48,567 nt of DNA from an uncultured Eubacteriales bacterium (lineage in GTDB: Bacteria; Bacillota; Clostridia; Christensenellales; Aristaeellaceae), in contig CACWZI010000007.1 of assembly GCA_902765305.1 (NCBI GenBank), positions 1 through 48,567 on the forward strand. Direction: 5' to 3'. The position numbers were made by a program, and so were the translations under genes. Below the pieces are notes generated by a model, which saw nothing but the letters and a program-made list of their open reading frames with translations, was not told the origin of the DNA and ran no database searches. Position 1 is the stretch's first letter, and each line of letters opens with the position of its first letter. Below, piece after piece: positions 38,875-46,248 of this stretch.

Positions 38875-38910
38875 AGAGCTAACTGACTTCAACAAAAATC
38901 AGTTGGCTCT
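38875..38910 (+). terminator. Terminator-like hairpin beyond the MITE right end
   Basis: AGAGCTAACTGA (38875-38886) pairs with TCAGTTGGCTCT (38899-38910) with one T-G pair. Its position suggests it was the terminator of the KTR transcript before the insertions separated them. Confidence 0.55.
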
Positions 38911-39020
38911 GAATTCGTCCGAATGATCTGCGGGCCATTCCAATAATCGGAATAATCCATCGATCATTCAGTAAGTAATGCGAATCTCAAAAAGTGTTGT
39001 CAAAACGTTGTCACGGCGAC

Positions 39021-39061
39021 CCTGGAGGCCTTGAAAACCCCATGTTTTCAGGGCCTCCAGG
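39021..39061 (-). terminator. Hairpin downstream of guaA
   Basis: CCTGGAGGCC-T-TGAAAAC pairs with GTTTTCA-G-GGCCTCCAGG, an 18-bp stem with one T-G mismatch and a 5-base loop, 12 bases beyond the guaA stop. There is no T-run on the minus strand, so termination would be weak or factor-assisted. Confidence 0.55.
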
Positions 39062-39072
39062 CGTTCTGACCG

Positions 39073-40380
39073 CTATTCCCACTCAATGGTGGCGACGGGC
39101 TTCGGGGAGAGGTCGTAGAGGACGCGGTTGACGCCTTTGACCTCGGCCAGGATGCGATCGGTGATCTTCAGCAGCACGGGCCACTGTACCTGTTCCACAG
39201 TGGCGGTCATGGCGTCCACGGTGTTGACGGCGCGGAGGATGACGGGCCACTCGAAGCAGCGGGCGTTGTTGCGCACGCCTGTGGAGCGGAAGTCCGGCAC
39301 GACGGTGAAGTACTGCCACACCTTGCCCCGCAGGCCCGCGATCTCGAACTCCTCGCGCAGTATGGCGTCCGCCTCGCGCAGGGCCTCCAGGCGGTCGCGG
39401 GTGATCGCGCCCAGGCAGCGCACGCCCAGGCCGGGGCCGGGGAAGGGCTGGCGGTAGACCATGCTGTCCGGCAGGCCCAGGGCCACGCCGCAGGCGCGGA
39501 CCTCGTCCTTGAACAGCATCTTCAGCGGCTCGACCAGCTCGAACTGCAGATCCTTGGGCAGGCCGCCCACGTTGTGGTGGCTCTTGACCATCTTGGCGGT
39601 CTTGGTGCCGGATTCCACGATGTCGGGATAGATCGTGCCCTGTCCCAGGAATTCGATGCCGTTGAGCTTGCGGGCCTCCTCCTCGAATACGCGGATGAAC
39701 TCCGCGCCGATGATCTTGCGCTTCTGCTCGGGGTCGCTGACGCCCGCCAGCTTGTCCAGGAAGCGGTCCACCGCGTCCACATAGATCAGGTTCGCGCCCA
39801 GCTGGTTGCGGAACACCTCCACCACCTGTTCGGGCTCGCCCTTGCGCAGCAGACCGTGGTTCACGTGCACGCAGGTCAGCTGGTCGCCGATGGCGCGGAT
39901 CAGCAGCGCCGCCACCACCGAGGAATCCACGCCGCCGGACAGGGCCAGCAGCACCTTCCTGTCGCCCACCTGCTTCTTGATCAGCTCGATCTGGTCGGCG
40001 ATGAAGTTGTCCATGTTCCAGTTGGCCTGGGCCTTGCAGGTGTCAAATACGAAGCTGCGCAGCGCCTCCCTGCGGGGGGCTTCGCCGTCGGGCCAGTGGT
40101 CGAGGGTCACGTCGGCCTTCTTCGCCCGGTGGTCCGCCGCCAGCAACGGCACGCCCGCGCCGTACACGGCCTCGGAGGCGTCGATTTCCACGCCGTCCAC
40201 CACGCGGTTTTCGCCGCCGTTGAGGATGATGCCCTTCACATTGGGCAGCGCCGCCAGCTGCTCGGCGGTGATATCATGGGGATGAATCTCCGTATACACG
40301 CCCAGCGCGCGGATGTCCCGGGCGATCAGGGTGTTCTGGGAACTGCCGAGATCCAGTATGACGATCATGTCCTGCTGCAT
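39073..40380 (-). CDS. guaA: GMP synthase with a degenerate glutaminase domain
   Basis: The 435-residue product makes GMP from XMP and ATP, the last step of guanine nucleotide synthesis. The ATP-pyrophosphatase part is complete: PP-loop LALSGGVDSS (147-154 region), GTIYPDIVESGTK, KSHHNVGGLP, and the dimerisation end DLSPKPVATIEWE. The glutamine amidotransferase part (residues 5-115) is about 75 residues shorter than in normal GuaA (about 510 residues in total). The strand GVPLL that should lead to the catalytic cysteine (GICYG) continues AADHRAKKADV, and the His-x-Glu motif is also missing. The enzyme should therefore depend on free ammonia or a separate subunit. ATG 40380 has GGGGGAGG upstream. 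Confidence 0.92.
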   Translation of the reverse strand: MQQDMIVILDLGSSQNTLIARDIRALGVYTEIHPHDITAEQLAALPNVKGIILNGGENRVVDGVEIDASEAVYGAGVPLLAADHRAKKADVTLDHWPDGEAPRREALRSFVFDTCKAQANWNMDNFIADQIELIKKQVGDRKVLLALSGGVDSSVVAALLIRAIGDQLTCVHVNHGLLRKGEPEQVVEVFRNQLGANLIYVDAVDRFLDKLAGVSDPEQKRKIIGAEFIRVFEEEARKLNGIEFLGQGTIYPDIVESGTKTAKMVKSHHNVGGLPKDLQFELVEPLKMLFKDEVRACGVALGLPDSMVYRQPFPGPGLGVRCLGAITRDRLEALREADAILREEFEIAGLRGKVWQYFTVVPDFRSTGVRNNARCFEWPVILRAVNTVDAMTATVEQVQWPVLLKITDRILAEVKGVNRVLYDLSPKPVATIEWE

Positions 40381-40458
40381 AATGTGCCTCCCCCGTACTT
40401 CTTAAGTTTCGGCTATTATTTTAGCACCACCAACGTGATTCGTCATTAACCAGAAGTT

Positions 40459-40509
40459 ATGAACGGACAAATGTAGAAAAATTAAAGTTCTATGGACCTG
40501 TCCGTTCAT
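40459..40509. repeat. 11-bp inverted repeat between guaA and the toxin-antitoxin genes
   Basis: ATGAACGGACA (40459-40469) and TGTCCGTTCAT (40499-40509) are perfect arms with a 29-base spacer. The stretch 40381-40586 holds no gene. It may be an operator, a terminator or a small mobile-element scar. Confidence 0.5.
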
Positions 40510-40589
40510 CTGCGGGAATGTGATCAGCCCTCATCCTTCGCCTCCAGTGTCTCCAGGGCCAGGAAAAAAATCGAAAGCGCCGCTTGTCA

Positions 40590-40618
40590 TTGACAAATCA
40601 TTGCTAACGCATTATAAT
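40590..40618 (+). promoter_or_regulatory. Promoter of the DinJ/YafQ-type operon
   Basis: Perfect TTGACA (40590-40595) and TATAAT (40613-40618) with a 17-base spacer lie upstream of ATG 40651. Confidence 0.85.
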
Positions 40619-40650
40619 AGCATTGAGATAGTAACGAGGAGGCATGAATT

Positions 40651-40911
40651 ATGGCGACGGTACAAATTCGCATCGACGACGCATTAAAGTCTCGTATCGA
40701 CGAGCTATACAGCACCCTCGGGCTGGACACCACCACCGCCGTTCGAATGTTCTTCATGGCGTCGCTGGAGCACGACGGCATTCCCTTTGACGTGCGGCAC
40801 ACACCGGACTACAGCTTGCAAACCGCCATCCGCGACAGCCGTGGTCGAACCAATCTCCATGGTCCATACGCCACCGCTCATGATGCCGTATCCGCCATGC
40901 TGGAGGACTGA
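40651..40911 (+). CDS. RelB/DinJ-family antitoxin
   Basis: The 86-residue protein begins ATVQIRIDDALKSRIDELYS TLGLDTTTAVRMFF, a ribbon-helix-helix DNA-binding domain of the RelB/DinJ kind. A less ordered C-terminal half (from about 50) would wrap and neutralise the toxin. The consensus promoter upstream probably contains its operator. ATG 40651 has GAGGAGG upstream. The toxin gene follows after two bases. No change of key residues is visible. Confidence 0.88.
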   Translation: MATVQIRIDDALKSRIDELYSTLGLDTTTAVRMFFMASLEHDGIPFDVRHTPDYSLQTAIRDSRGRTNLHGPYATAHDAVSAMLED

Positions 40912-40913
40912 CG

Positions 40914-41261
40914 ATGCTGAAAATCATGTTCACCAACCGCATGAAGCGGGATGTGAAACGCATGAAAAGGCGTGGCAAGGACTTGGCGAAGCTAACCACC
41001 GTGCTGGACAACCTCGCCCGGCAGCAGCCCTTACCCGCGAAAAATCGTGATCATGCGCTCACCGGCAACCTTGCCGACTTTCGCGAGTGTCACATCGAAC
41101 CGGACTGGCTGTTGATATATCAGGTATTCGAGGACGTGCTGATCCTCTCCGCCACCGCCACGGGCACCCATGCGGAATTGTTTGATGAATCGTGCATAAA
41201 CGAAAGCCTTCCACATGTCAAGGAAGGCTTTCGCTCATTCATCTTCCAGTTCGTCAACTAA
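40914..41261 (+). CDS. YafQ-family mRNA interferase toxin with an extended tail
   Basis: Residues 1-92 match the YafQ/RelE toxin fold: KIMFTNRMKRDVKRMKRRGK, HALTGNLADFRECHIEPDWL and LIYQVFEDVLILSATATGTH AELF. Catalytic candidates are the His of DHALTG, Asp of EPDW and His of GTHAE. Such toxins cleave ribosome-bound mRNA. Family members usually end at about this point (TGTHxxLF). This frame continues another 23 residues, encoded across the terminator hairpin at 41201-41233. A one-base loss at the original stop (TTTTGA to TTTGA) would explain that. Confidence 0.85.
   Translation: MLKIMFTNRMKRDVKRMKRRGKDLAKLTTVLDNLARQQPLPAKNRDHALTGNLADFRECHIEPDWLLIYQVFEDVLILSATATGTHAELFDESCINESLPHVKEGFRSFIFQFVN
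41201..41233 (+). terminator. Hairpin inside the 3' end of the toxin frame
   Basis: CGAAAGCCTTCC and GGAAGGCTTTCG form a perfect 12-bp stem with a 9-base loop. It lies within the extended tail of the toxin frame, 28 bases before its stop. Confidence 0.7.
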
Positions 41262-41267
41262 AGCGTT

Positions 41268-41495
41268 TTACAGGTCCTCCGGACCGAAGGGCTCGATCTT
41301 CTTCAGCGTGCCGTCGGCCAATTTGTTCATGCGGTTTTTGAATGAACAGATAAAGGCCTCGGGATCGGTCTTCTGGTAGCCGGGCTTCTCGAAGGCCTCC
41401 CTCTCAAATACCACGGAATAGATATAGTTGTCCTCCACGTCCCCCTTGCTGTTGCGGCGCTGGGTGTAGGCCGACAACAATTTCAATACATTCAT
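41268..41495 (-). CDS. Hypothetical 75-residue protein
   Basis: The product begins NVLKLLSAYTQRRNSKGDVE and ends GTLKKIEPFGPEDL. It is charged, with no signal or membrane segment. I recognise no family. No clear ribosome site precedes ATG 41495. Codon composition is ordinary for the window and the frame runs the full space between the toxin operon and the next gene's promoter, so it is plausible as a real small gene. Confidence 0.5.
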   Translation of the reverse strand: MNVLKLLSAYTQRRNSKGDVEDNYIYSVVFEREAFEKPGYQKTDPEAFICSFKNRMNKLADGTLKKIEPFGPEDL

Positions 41496-41542
41496 TGTAA
41501 CGGATTTCGGGGCGAATTACAAGGAAAACCACACGTCGGGCA

Positions 41543-41571
41543 TTGACTTTCACGCAATATTAATTTAATAT
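41543..41571 (+). promoter_or_regulatory. Promoter of the triple-SH3 gene
   Basis: TTGACT (41543-41548), a 17-base spacer and TAATAT (41566-41571) lie 44 bases before ATG 41615. Confidence 0.6.
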
Positions 41572-41614
41572 ATAGCTATTATGAAGAAACACACGCTTCA
41601 AGGAGGTTGATCCC

Positions 41615-42385
41615 ATGAAAAAGACGCGCATACTGATCCTGTTGGCGCTGGCATTGGCCCTTATGACCGCCGGCGCGGCCCAGGCGGTCCAGGCCTATAG
41701 CGGCTACGAAACGGGCTACGACAACCTGATCGGCGCGATGGAGATCGTCAACTGCGCGTCCTGGGCCTCCCTGCGCAGCTACCCGGATTCCTCCAGCGCC
41801 CGCCTGGCGAAGGTACCCCGCGGCGCGGTGGTCATCAACTGTTACTATCAGGACGAGCGCTTCACCTACTGCGAATACAACGGCGTGGGCGGCTACATTT
41901 TGAACAGCAACCTTTCCTTCATCTATGGGCCCATCGGCTACGAGTACAGCGCGGACAGCTACATGGGCAACATGCAGATCGTCAACTGCGTCTCCTATGC
42001 CTCGCTGCGGGATTATCCCAGCACCACCGGCAACCTGCTGATGCGGGTGCCCCTGGGCGGGATCGTGACCAATGTGTTCAACCATGACGACAAATTCTGC
42101 TACTGCATCTACAACGGCGTGGAGGGCTATATACTGACGAAGAACCTGGCCTGGGTGTCCGGCGGCGGCAGCGCCAGCTACGACAGCAGCTGGATCGGCG
42201 ACGCCTGGATCGTCAACTGCACCTGGGCCTCCCTGCGCGAACAGCCCGACACCTCGTCCTACCGGCTGGCCAAGATACCCAAAAATACCAAGGTCACAGG
42301 CTGCTACTACGTCAACGACCGCTTCGCCTGCTGCACCTACAATGGCATGGTGGGGTATATTTTGGTGGATAACCTGGGATGGTAA
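41615..42385 (+). CDS. Secreted protein with three SH3-like repeats
   Basis: The 256-residue protein has a signal peptide (KKTRILILLALALALMTAGA, cleavage near AAQA). Three repeats of about 65 residues follow. Each starts IVNC-(x)-ASLR-(x2)-P (at about 47, 125 and 203) and ends with Y-N-G-x-x-G-Y-I-L. Each repeat holds a conserved cysteine pair (VNC and YC/CC), so disulfides are possible after export. No catalytic domain is present. It probably sits at the cell surface or wall. ATG 41615 has AAGGAGG upstream; the gene stands alone. Confidence 0.82.
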   Translation: MKKTRILILLALALALMTAGAAQAVQAYSGYETGYDNLIGAMEIVNCASWASLRSYPDSSSARLAKVPRGAVVINCYYQDERFTYCEYNGVGGYILNSNLSFIYGPIGYEYSADSYMGNMQIVNCVSYASLRDYPSTTGNLLMRVPLGGIVTNVFNHDDKFCYCIYNGVEGYILTKNLAWVSGGGSASYDSSWIGDAWIVNCTWASLREQPDTSSYRLAKIPKNTKVTGCYYVNDRFACCTYNGMVGYILVDNLGW

Positions 42386-42399
42386 GAAGGCGAAAGGCG

Positions 42400-42556
42400 A
42401 GTGGCTAGTGATTAGTGATCAGTGAAGGTAGAAATCCATACAGATTTCCCGATTCAAAGAGTTACGAAGCGTCAGAAGACCTACAGTTTCCCCTTAATCA
42501 AACAAATCCCGGAGGGATTTGGTCCTCCACTAGCCACTAGCCACTAATCACTAACC
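42400..42556. repeat. MITE-like inverted repeat element
   Basis: GTGGCTAGTG-ATTAGTG (42401-42417) is answered by CACTAGCCAC (two overlapping copies, 42528-42544) and CACTAATCACT (42542-42552). The roughly 155-bp unit carries no gene. It lies between the SH3 gene and the 3' end of spoIVB. Confidence 0.5.
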
Positions 42557-42559
42557 CCT

Positions 42560-43804
42560 TTATTCTGGATTCTCTCCCGCCTCCAGCATCGTCTCGATAC
42601 AGATCCCGTAGCCCATCGTCGGGTCGTTGACCATCACGTGGGTCACCGCGCCGATGAGCCTGCCGTCCTGGAGCAGCGGGCTGCCGGACATGCCCTGCAC
42701 GATGCCGCCGGAGACCGCCAGCAGCTCGGGGTCGGTGACGCGGATCACCATCGCCCGGGCGGAGGAACGGGCCGAATCGGACAGGCGCACGATCTCGCAG
42801 TCATACTCCCCTACACCGCTGCCGTCCACCGTGGTCAGCAGCGTCGCCGCCCCGGTGTGGATCTGGCTGCGACTGGCCACGGGCAGGCCGCCCGGATAGA
42901 GTCCGCCCTCCAGCGGCGCGTCCGCGTGGCCGAACACGCCGCAATCGCAGTTCGACGTCACGCGCCCCAGGGACGCCTTTTTCTTCATAAAATCACCGCT
43001 CAGCTCCCCGGGAGACCCGGCCACGCTGGGGGTCACGTCCGTCACCCGATTGGCGTACAGCGCACCGTCGCCCACGGGCAGCACCACCCCGGTGTCGATG
43101 TCCGCGATGGCGTGGCCCAGCGCGCCGAAATCGCCGGTCTGCGGGTCATAATAGGTCAGCGTGCCCACGCCCGCGGTGCTGTCGCGCACCCATGCGCCCA
43201 GCCGATACTGCCCGTCCCGCTCGTCCTTCGCAGGGGTGATCTCATATTCCAGGGCTTTCCCACCCCGCAGTACCCTCAGCACAGCGGGCCCGCCGCCTGA
43301 GAGGCACTCGGTCAGCTGCTTCGCGCCAGCGATCTGAACCCCATTGACGCACTGGATCACATCCCCGCTCTTCAATCCCGCCAGCCGGGCCGGACTGGGC
43401 AATTTTCCCAGGTCGGAATTGCCCACGACCACCACGCCGCCGGTGGTCATCGCCACGCCCACCGACTGGCCGCCGGGCACCAGCACCCGCTCGGGCCGCA
43501 CCGACAGCTTCACCGTGCGCAGCGGCACCAGCCCCAGCAGGCTGAAGGTCAGCCGGCCCTCGCCCCTGTTTCCCGCCGTCAGGCGCAAGCCACCCTCCAG
43601 CGCCGTCTCCATTTCGGCAATCGCCCCATCCGCGCCGCTGGCGTCGGCGACCACGGCCGAGCTCACCGGGATCACCGTCACCGCCCCCGCGTCCAGCACC
43701 ATCTCGTCCGGCAGCCGGGTCACCGCGCCCAGCTGCGGCGACAGCATGAGCGCCGCCGTCGCCACGGCAAGCAGGGCCGCCAGCCGCCTGAATCTGTCCC
43801 CCAT
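42560..43804 (-). CDS. spoIVB: SpoIVB-type peptidase (family S55), sporulation signalling
   Basis: The 414-residue product has an N-terminal membrane/signal segment (LAALLAVATAALML), a PDZ domain (about 110-190: KLPSPARLAGLKSGDVIQCV NGVQIAG) and the S55 peptidase domain with His in FGALGHAIAD and Ser in VQGMSGSPLLQDG. In B. subtilis, SpoIVB is secreted from the forespore and cleaves SpoIVFA, which releases pro-sigma-K processing. Its presence argues for a spore-forming host. ATG 43804 has GGGAGG upstream. I could not find a clear sigma-G promoter. The stretch 43805-44075 upstream holds no gene. Confidence 0.9.
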   Translation of the reverse strand: MGDRFRRLAALLAVATAALMLSPQLGAVTRLPDEMVLDAGAVTVIPVSSAVVADASGADGAIAEMETALEGGLRLTAGNRGEGRLTFSLLGLVPLRTVKLSVRPERVLVPGGQSVGVAMTTGGVVVVGNSDLGKLPSPARLAGLKSGDVIQCVNGVQIAGAKQLTECLSGGGPAVLRVLRGGKALEYEITPAKDERDGQYRLGAWVRDSTAGVGTLTYYDPQTGDFGALGHAIADIDTGVVLPVGDGALYANRVTDVTPSVAGSPGELSGDFMKKKASLGRVTSNCDCGVFGHADAPLEGGLYPGGLPVASRSQIHTGAATLLTTVDGSGVGEYDCEIVRLSDSARSSARAMVIRVTDPELLAVSGGIVQGMSGSPLLQDGRLIGAVTHVMVNDPTMGYGICIETMLEAGENPE

Positions 43805-44075
43805 AGCGCATTCCTCCCTCTTTCCCCTTGGCCTGCCGCGCGTTTGGCATCAAATGCCAGTCCAGGCATCGCCGCGCGCCGCGAGCCATACTGTAATCTT
43901 GCCGGACGGCACCGGCGATATGCTGGCAAATGCCCCGCTTTCAGGGAATTCCTGTCGCCCGCGACGCCAAAGCGCGCTGCCGCCGCGGCGCCTCGCCCCT
44001 TGCCATTTTTTTCCGGGCATACCATGATTTTAAACTCTTTTTACAGCATTTATGCCGTTTTGCGGACAAAACCGG

Positions 44076-44104
44076 TTGCTATATTTTTTCGGAGCGATTA
44101 TAAT
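44076..44104 (+). promoter_or_regulatory. tilS promoter, very close to the start codon
   Basis: TTGCTA (44076-44081), a 17-base spacer and TATAAT (44099-44104) are followed by only nine bases before ATG 44114. Transcription would begin within a few bases of the start codon. Confidence 0.7.
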
Positions 44105-44113
44105 AGTAGCGTT

Positions 44114-45457
44114 ATGTTGGAATGCTATGCGAAGCCGCGTTCGATGTCTGCGCCGGATTTTTCCGTCGTTCGCGGCAAGCGCCTGCTGATCGCGCTGTCC
44201 GGCGGCGCGGACTCCGTGGCGCTGGCGGTTCTGCTGGCCGAAGCGCGGGCGGAATATCGTCTGACGCTATACGCCGCCCACATCGACCACGGCATCCGGG
44301 CGGACAGCCCGGAAGACGCCGCGTTCTGCCGGGCGCTGTGCCAGCGGCTGGACATACCGTTTTGCTGCGCCCGCCTGGATGTGCCGGCGGAGGCGCGCGA
44401 GCGACGGGAAGGCCTGGAATCGGCGGCGCGACGGCTGCGCTATGAACAGCTGAGGCGCTTCAAGGCCGAGCTTGGCGCGGACCTCATCGCCCTGGCCCAC
44501 CACATGGACGATCAGGCAGAGACGGTGCTGATGCACCTGGCCCGCGGCGCCGGTTCCGGCGGCGCGGCCGGCATGCGCCCGCTCTACGGCGACCTGTGGC
44601 GGCCCCTGCTGGGCTGCCGCAAGGCCGAGCTGACGGATTACCTGCGGGGCAAGGGCCTGGCCTGGCGGGAGGACGCCACAAACGCCGTGGCCGACAACCC
44701 CCGCAACGCCATTCGGCTGCATGTGCTGCCTGAGCTCGAGAAAAGCTATCCCCAGTGCGTTCGGGCCATCGCCCGCTACGCGAATACCGCGGGGATCGAG
44801 GACGACTGTCTCGACGCGCTGACCGGGGCATACCTCGCGCGGGGTGGCGGCGTCAGCGGCCTCTGCCGGTGGATCGACCTCGAAAGCCCGCCCCATCGGG
44901 CGATACTGCGCCGCGCGCTGCTCGGGGCCTGTCCCGAATCGCTGTCCTGGGAGCAGGTCAACGCGCTGGAGGCGCTGTGCGGCCAGGACCGGGGCAAGCT
45001 GGACATCGGCAGCGGCGTTTTCGCCGAGCGCACGGGCCGTCGGCTGTATTTTGTCCAGAAACAGCCGATGCAAATCGAACCCGCAGCGCTTTCGCCGGAC
45101 GGCGTCACCACCCTGCCGGGGCTTGGCCGCGTGACGACAAAGCCCTGCGCGCCCGTGCCCATACGGGACGATCCCATGCGCCAGGTCCTGAACCCGGCGG
45201 CGCTGGCGGGAGCCGTGCTGCGCACCCGCCGCCCCGGCGACCGGATCCGCCCGCTGGGCTGCGGCGACAGGCTGCTGTCAGACTATCTCATCGACCGCAA
45301 GGTGGATCGCCCCCTGCGGGACGCCACCCCGCTGGTGGCCGTGGGCGGGCGCGTGCACTGGGTGATCGGCCTGGGCATATCCCAGGAAGCCGCGCTGGTG
45401 CCGAGCTGCGAAGCGGTAGAATTGACATTTGAAAGGGAAATTGACCAATCACTGTAG
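44114..45457 (+). CDS. tilS: tRNA(Ile)-lysidine synthetase
   Basis: The 447-residue enzyme modifies the CAU-anticodon tRNA-Ile at C34 with lysine, using ATP. The N-terminal PP-loop domain has LLIALSGGADSVAL (Ser29-Gly-Gly), AHIDHGIRADSPEDAAFCRA, and LAHHMDDQAETVLMHLARGA GSGGAAGM. The C-terminal substrate domains end with RTRRPGDRIRPLG...LIDRKV. ATG 44114 is the only sensible start; longer in-frame extensions overlap the promoter. No ribosome site is present. It is followed by hpt and ftsH, the usual Firmicutes order. Confidence 0.94.
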   Translation: MLECYAKPRSMSAPDFSVVRGKRLLIALSGGADSVALAVLLAEARAEYRLTLYAAHIDHGIRADSPEDAAFCRALCQRLDIPFCCARLDVPAEARERREGLESAARRLRYEQLRRFKAELGADLIALAHHMDDQAETVLMHLARGAGSGGAAGMRPLYGDLWRPLLGCRKAELTDYLRGKGLAWREDATNAVADNPRNAIRLHVLPELEKSYPQCVRAIARYANTAGIEDDCLDALTGAYLARGGGVSGLCRWIDLESPPHRAILRRALLGACPESLSWEQVNALEALCGQDRGKLDIGSGVFAERTGRRLYFVQKQPMQIEPAALSPDGVTTLPGLGRVTTKPCAPVPIRDDPMRQVLNPAALAGAVLRTRRPGDRIRPLGCGDRLLSDYLIDRKVDRPLRDATPLVAVGGRVHWVIGLGISQEAALVPSCEAVELTFEREIDQSL

Positions 45458-45604
45458 CGGCGCCTGTCAGGCGCCACGACGACTGCGGACTGCAACACGA
45501 AGCCAGTCCTTCAAGGCCGCCTCTGCGGATTTACGCCAATGCGGTGGCGTCCACGCCGCCAACGATACAGGACCCACCGATCAAGTACAACGGAGGAAAG
45601 CATC
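45458..45604. other. tilS-hpt spacer with a small hairpin and a dispersed repeat copy
   Basis: GGCGCC-TGTCA-GGCGCC near 45459-45475 forms a short stem. A diverged copy of the dispersed repeat (ACACGAAGCCAGTCCTTCAA then GGCC) lies at about 45494-45518. No gene is seen. Confidence 0.55.
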
Positions 45605-46153
45605 ATGCGAAACGACATCGAAGGCATTCTTTTGAGCGAGGCGCAGATCCAGGCCCGCGTCAAGGAGCTGGGCGCCCGTCTGGCGGAGGAATACCGGGAC
45701 AAGAACCCCGTGATGATCTGCATACTGAAGGGCTCCACCATGTTCTTTGCGGACCTGCTCCGGGCCATGCCCATCCCCCTGACCATGGATTTCATGGCCG
45801 TGTCCAGCTACGGGCGCACCACCAAATCCTCCGGCGAGGTCGAGATCCGCAAGGACCTGGCCGGCTCCATTGAGCACCGCCACGCCATCATCGTGGAGGA
45901 CATCATCGATTCCGGCTTTACGCTGACCTACCTCAGCCGCATGCTCTCCGCCCGCGGCGCGAAGTCGATCAGAATCTGCACGCTGCTGGACAAGCCTGCC
46001 CGCCGCGCCCCCGGCATCACACTGAAGGCCGACTACTCCGGCTTCGAGATCCCGGACGCCTTCGTGGTGGGCTACGGCCTGGACTACGCCGAGATGTATC
46101 GCAACCTGCCCTATATCGGCATACTGAAGCCGGAAGTTTACGAAAAGAACTGA
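45605..46153 (+). CDS. hpt: Hypoxanthine phosphoribosyltransferase
   Basis: The 182-residue enzyme salvages hypoxanthine (and guanine) to IMP/GMP with PRPP. It shows ICILKGSTMFFADLLRAMPI, the flexible loop region SSYGRTTKSSGEVEIRKDL, the PRPP-binding motif VEDIIDSGFTLTYL and the purine-contact end YAEMYRNLPYIGILKPEVY. ATG 45605 has GGAGGAAAG upstream. Together with guaA in this window, it covers both salvage and de novo GMP supply. Length and order with tilS and ftsH are typical. Confidence 0.95.
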   Translation: MRNDIEGILLSEAQIQARVKELGARLAEEYRDKNPVMICILKGSTMFFADLLRAMPIPLTMDFMAVSSYGRTTKSSGEVEIRKDLAGSIEHRHAIIVEDIIDSGFTLTYLSRMLSARGAKSIRICTLLDKPARRAPGITLKADYSGFEIPDAFVVGYGLDYAEMYRNLPYIGILKPEVYEKN

Positions 46154-46248
46154 TTTTTGTTGCGATTGAGTTTATATAAACGGTTATAATATACAGGGAT
46201 AAATGACACTTATGGTTCGCATGCTTTCCTGAAAGAGAGGATACCGAC

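Noticed and set aside
40381-40650. Purine riboswitch upstream of guaA
   Set aside because: The conserved purine-aptamer core and kissing loops were not found; only a simple 11-bp inverted repeat is present.
43844-44113. N-terminal extension of tilS by 90 codons
   Set aside because: The extension crosses the tilS promoter and has no family similarity; TilS proteins begin close to the PP-loop, as with ATG 44114.
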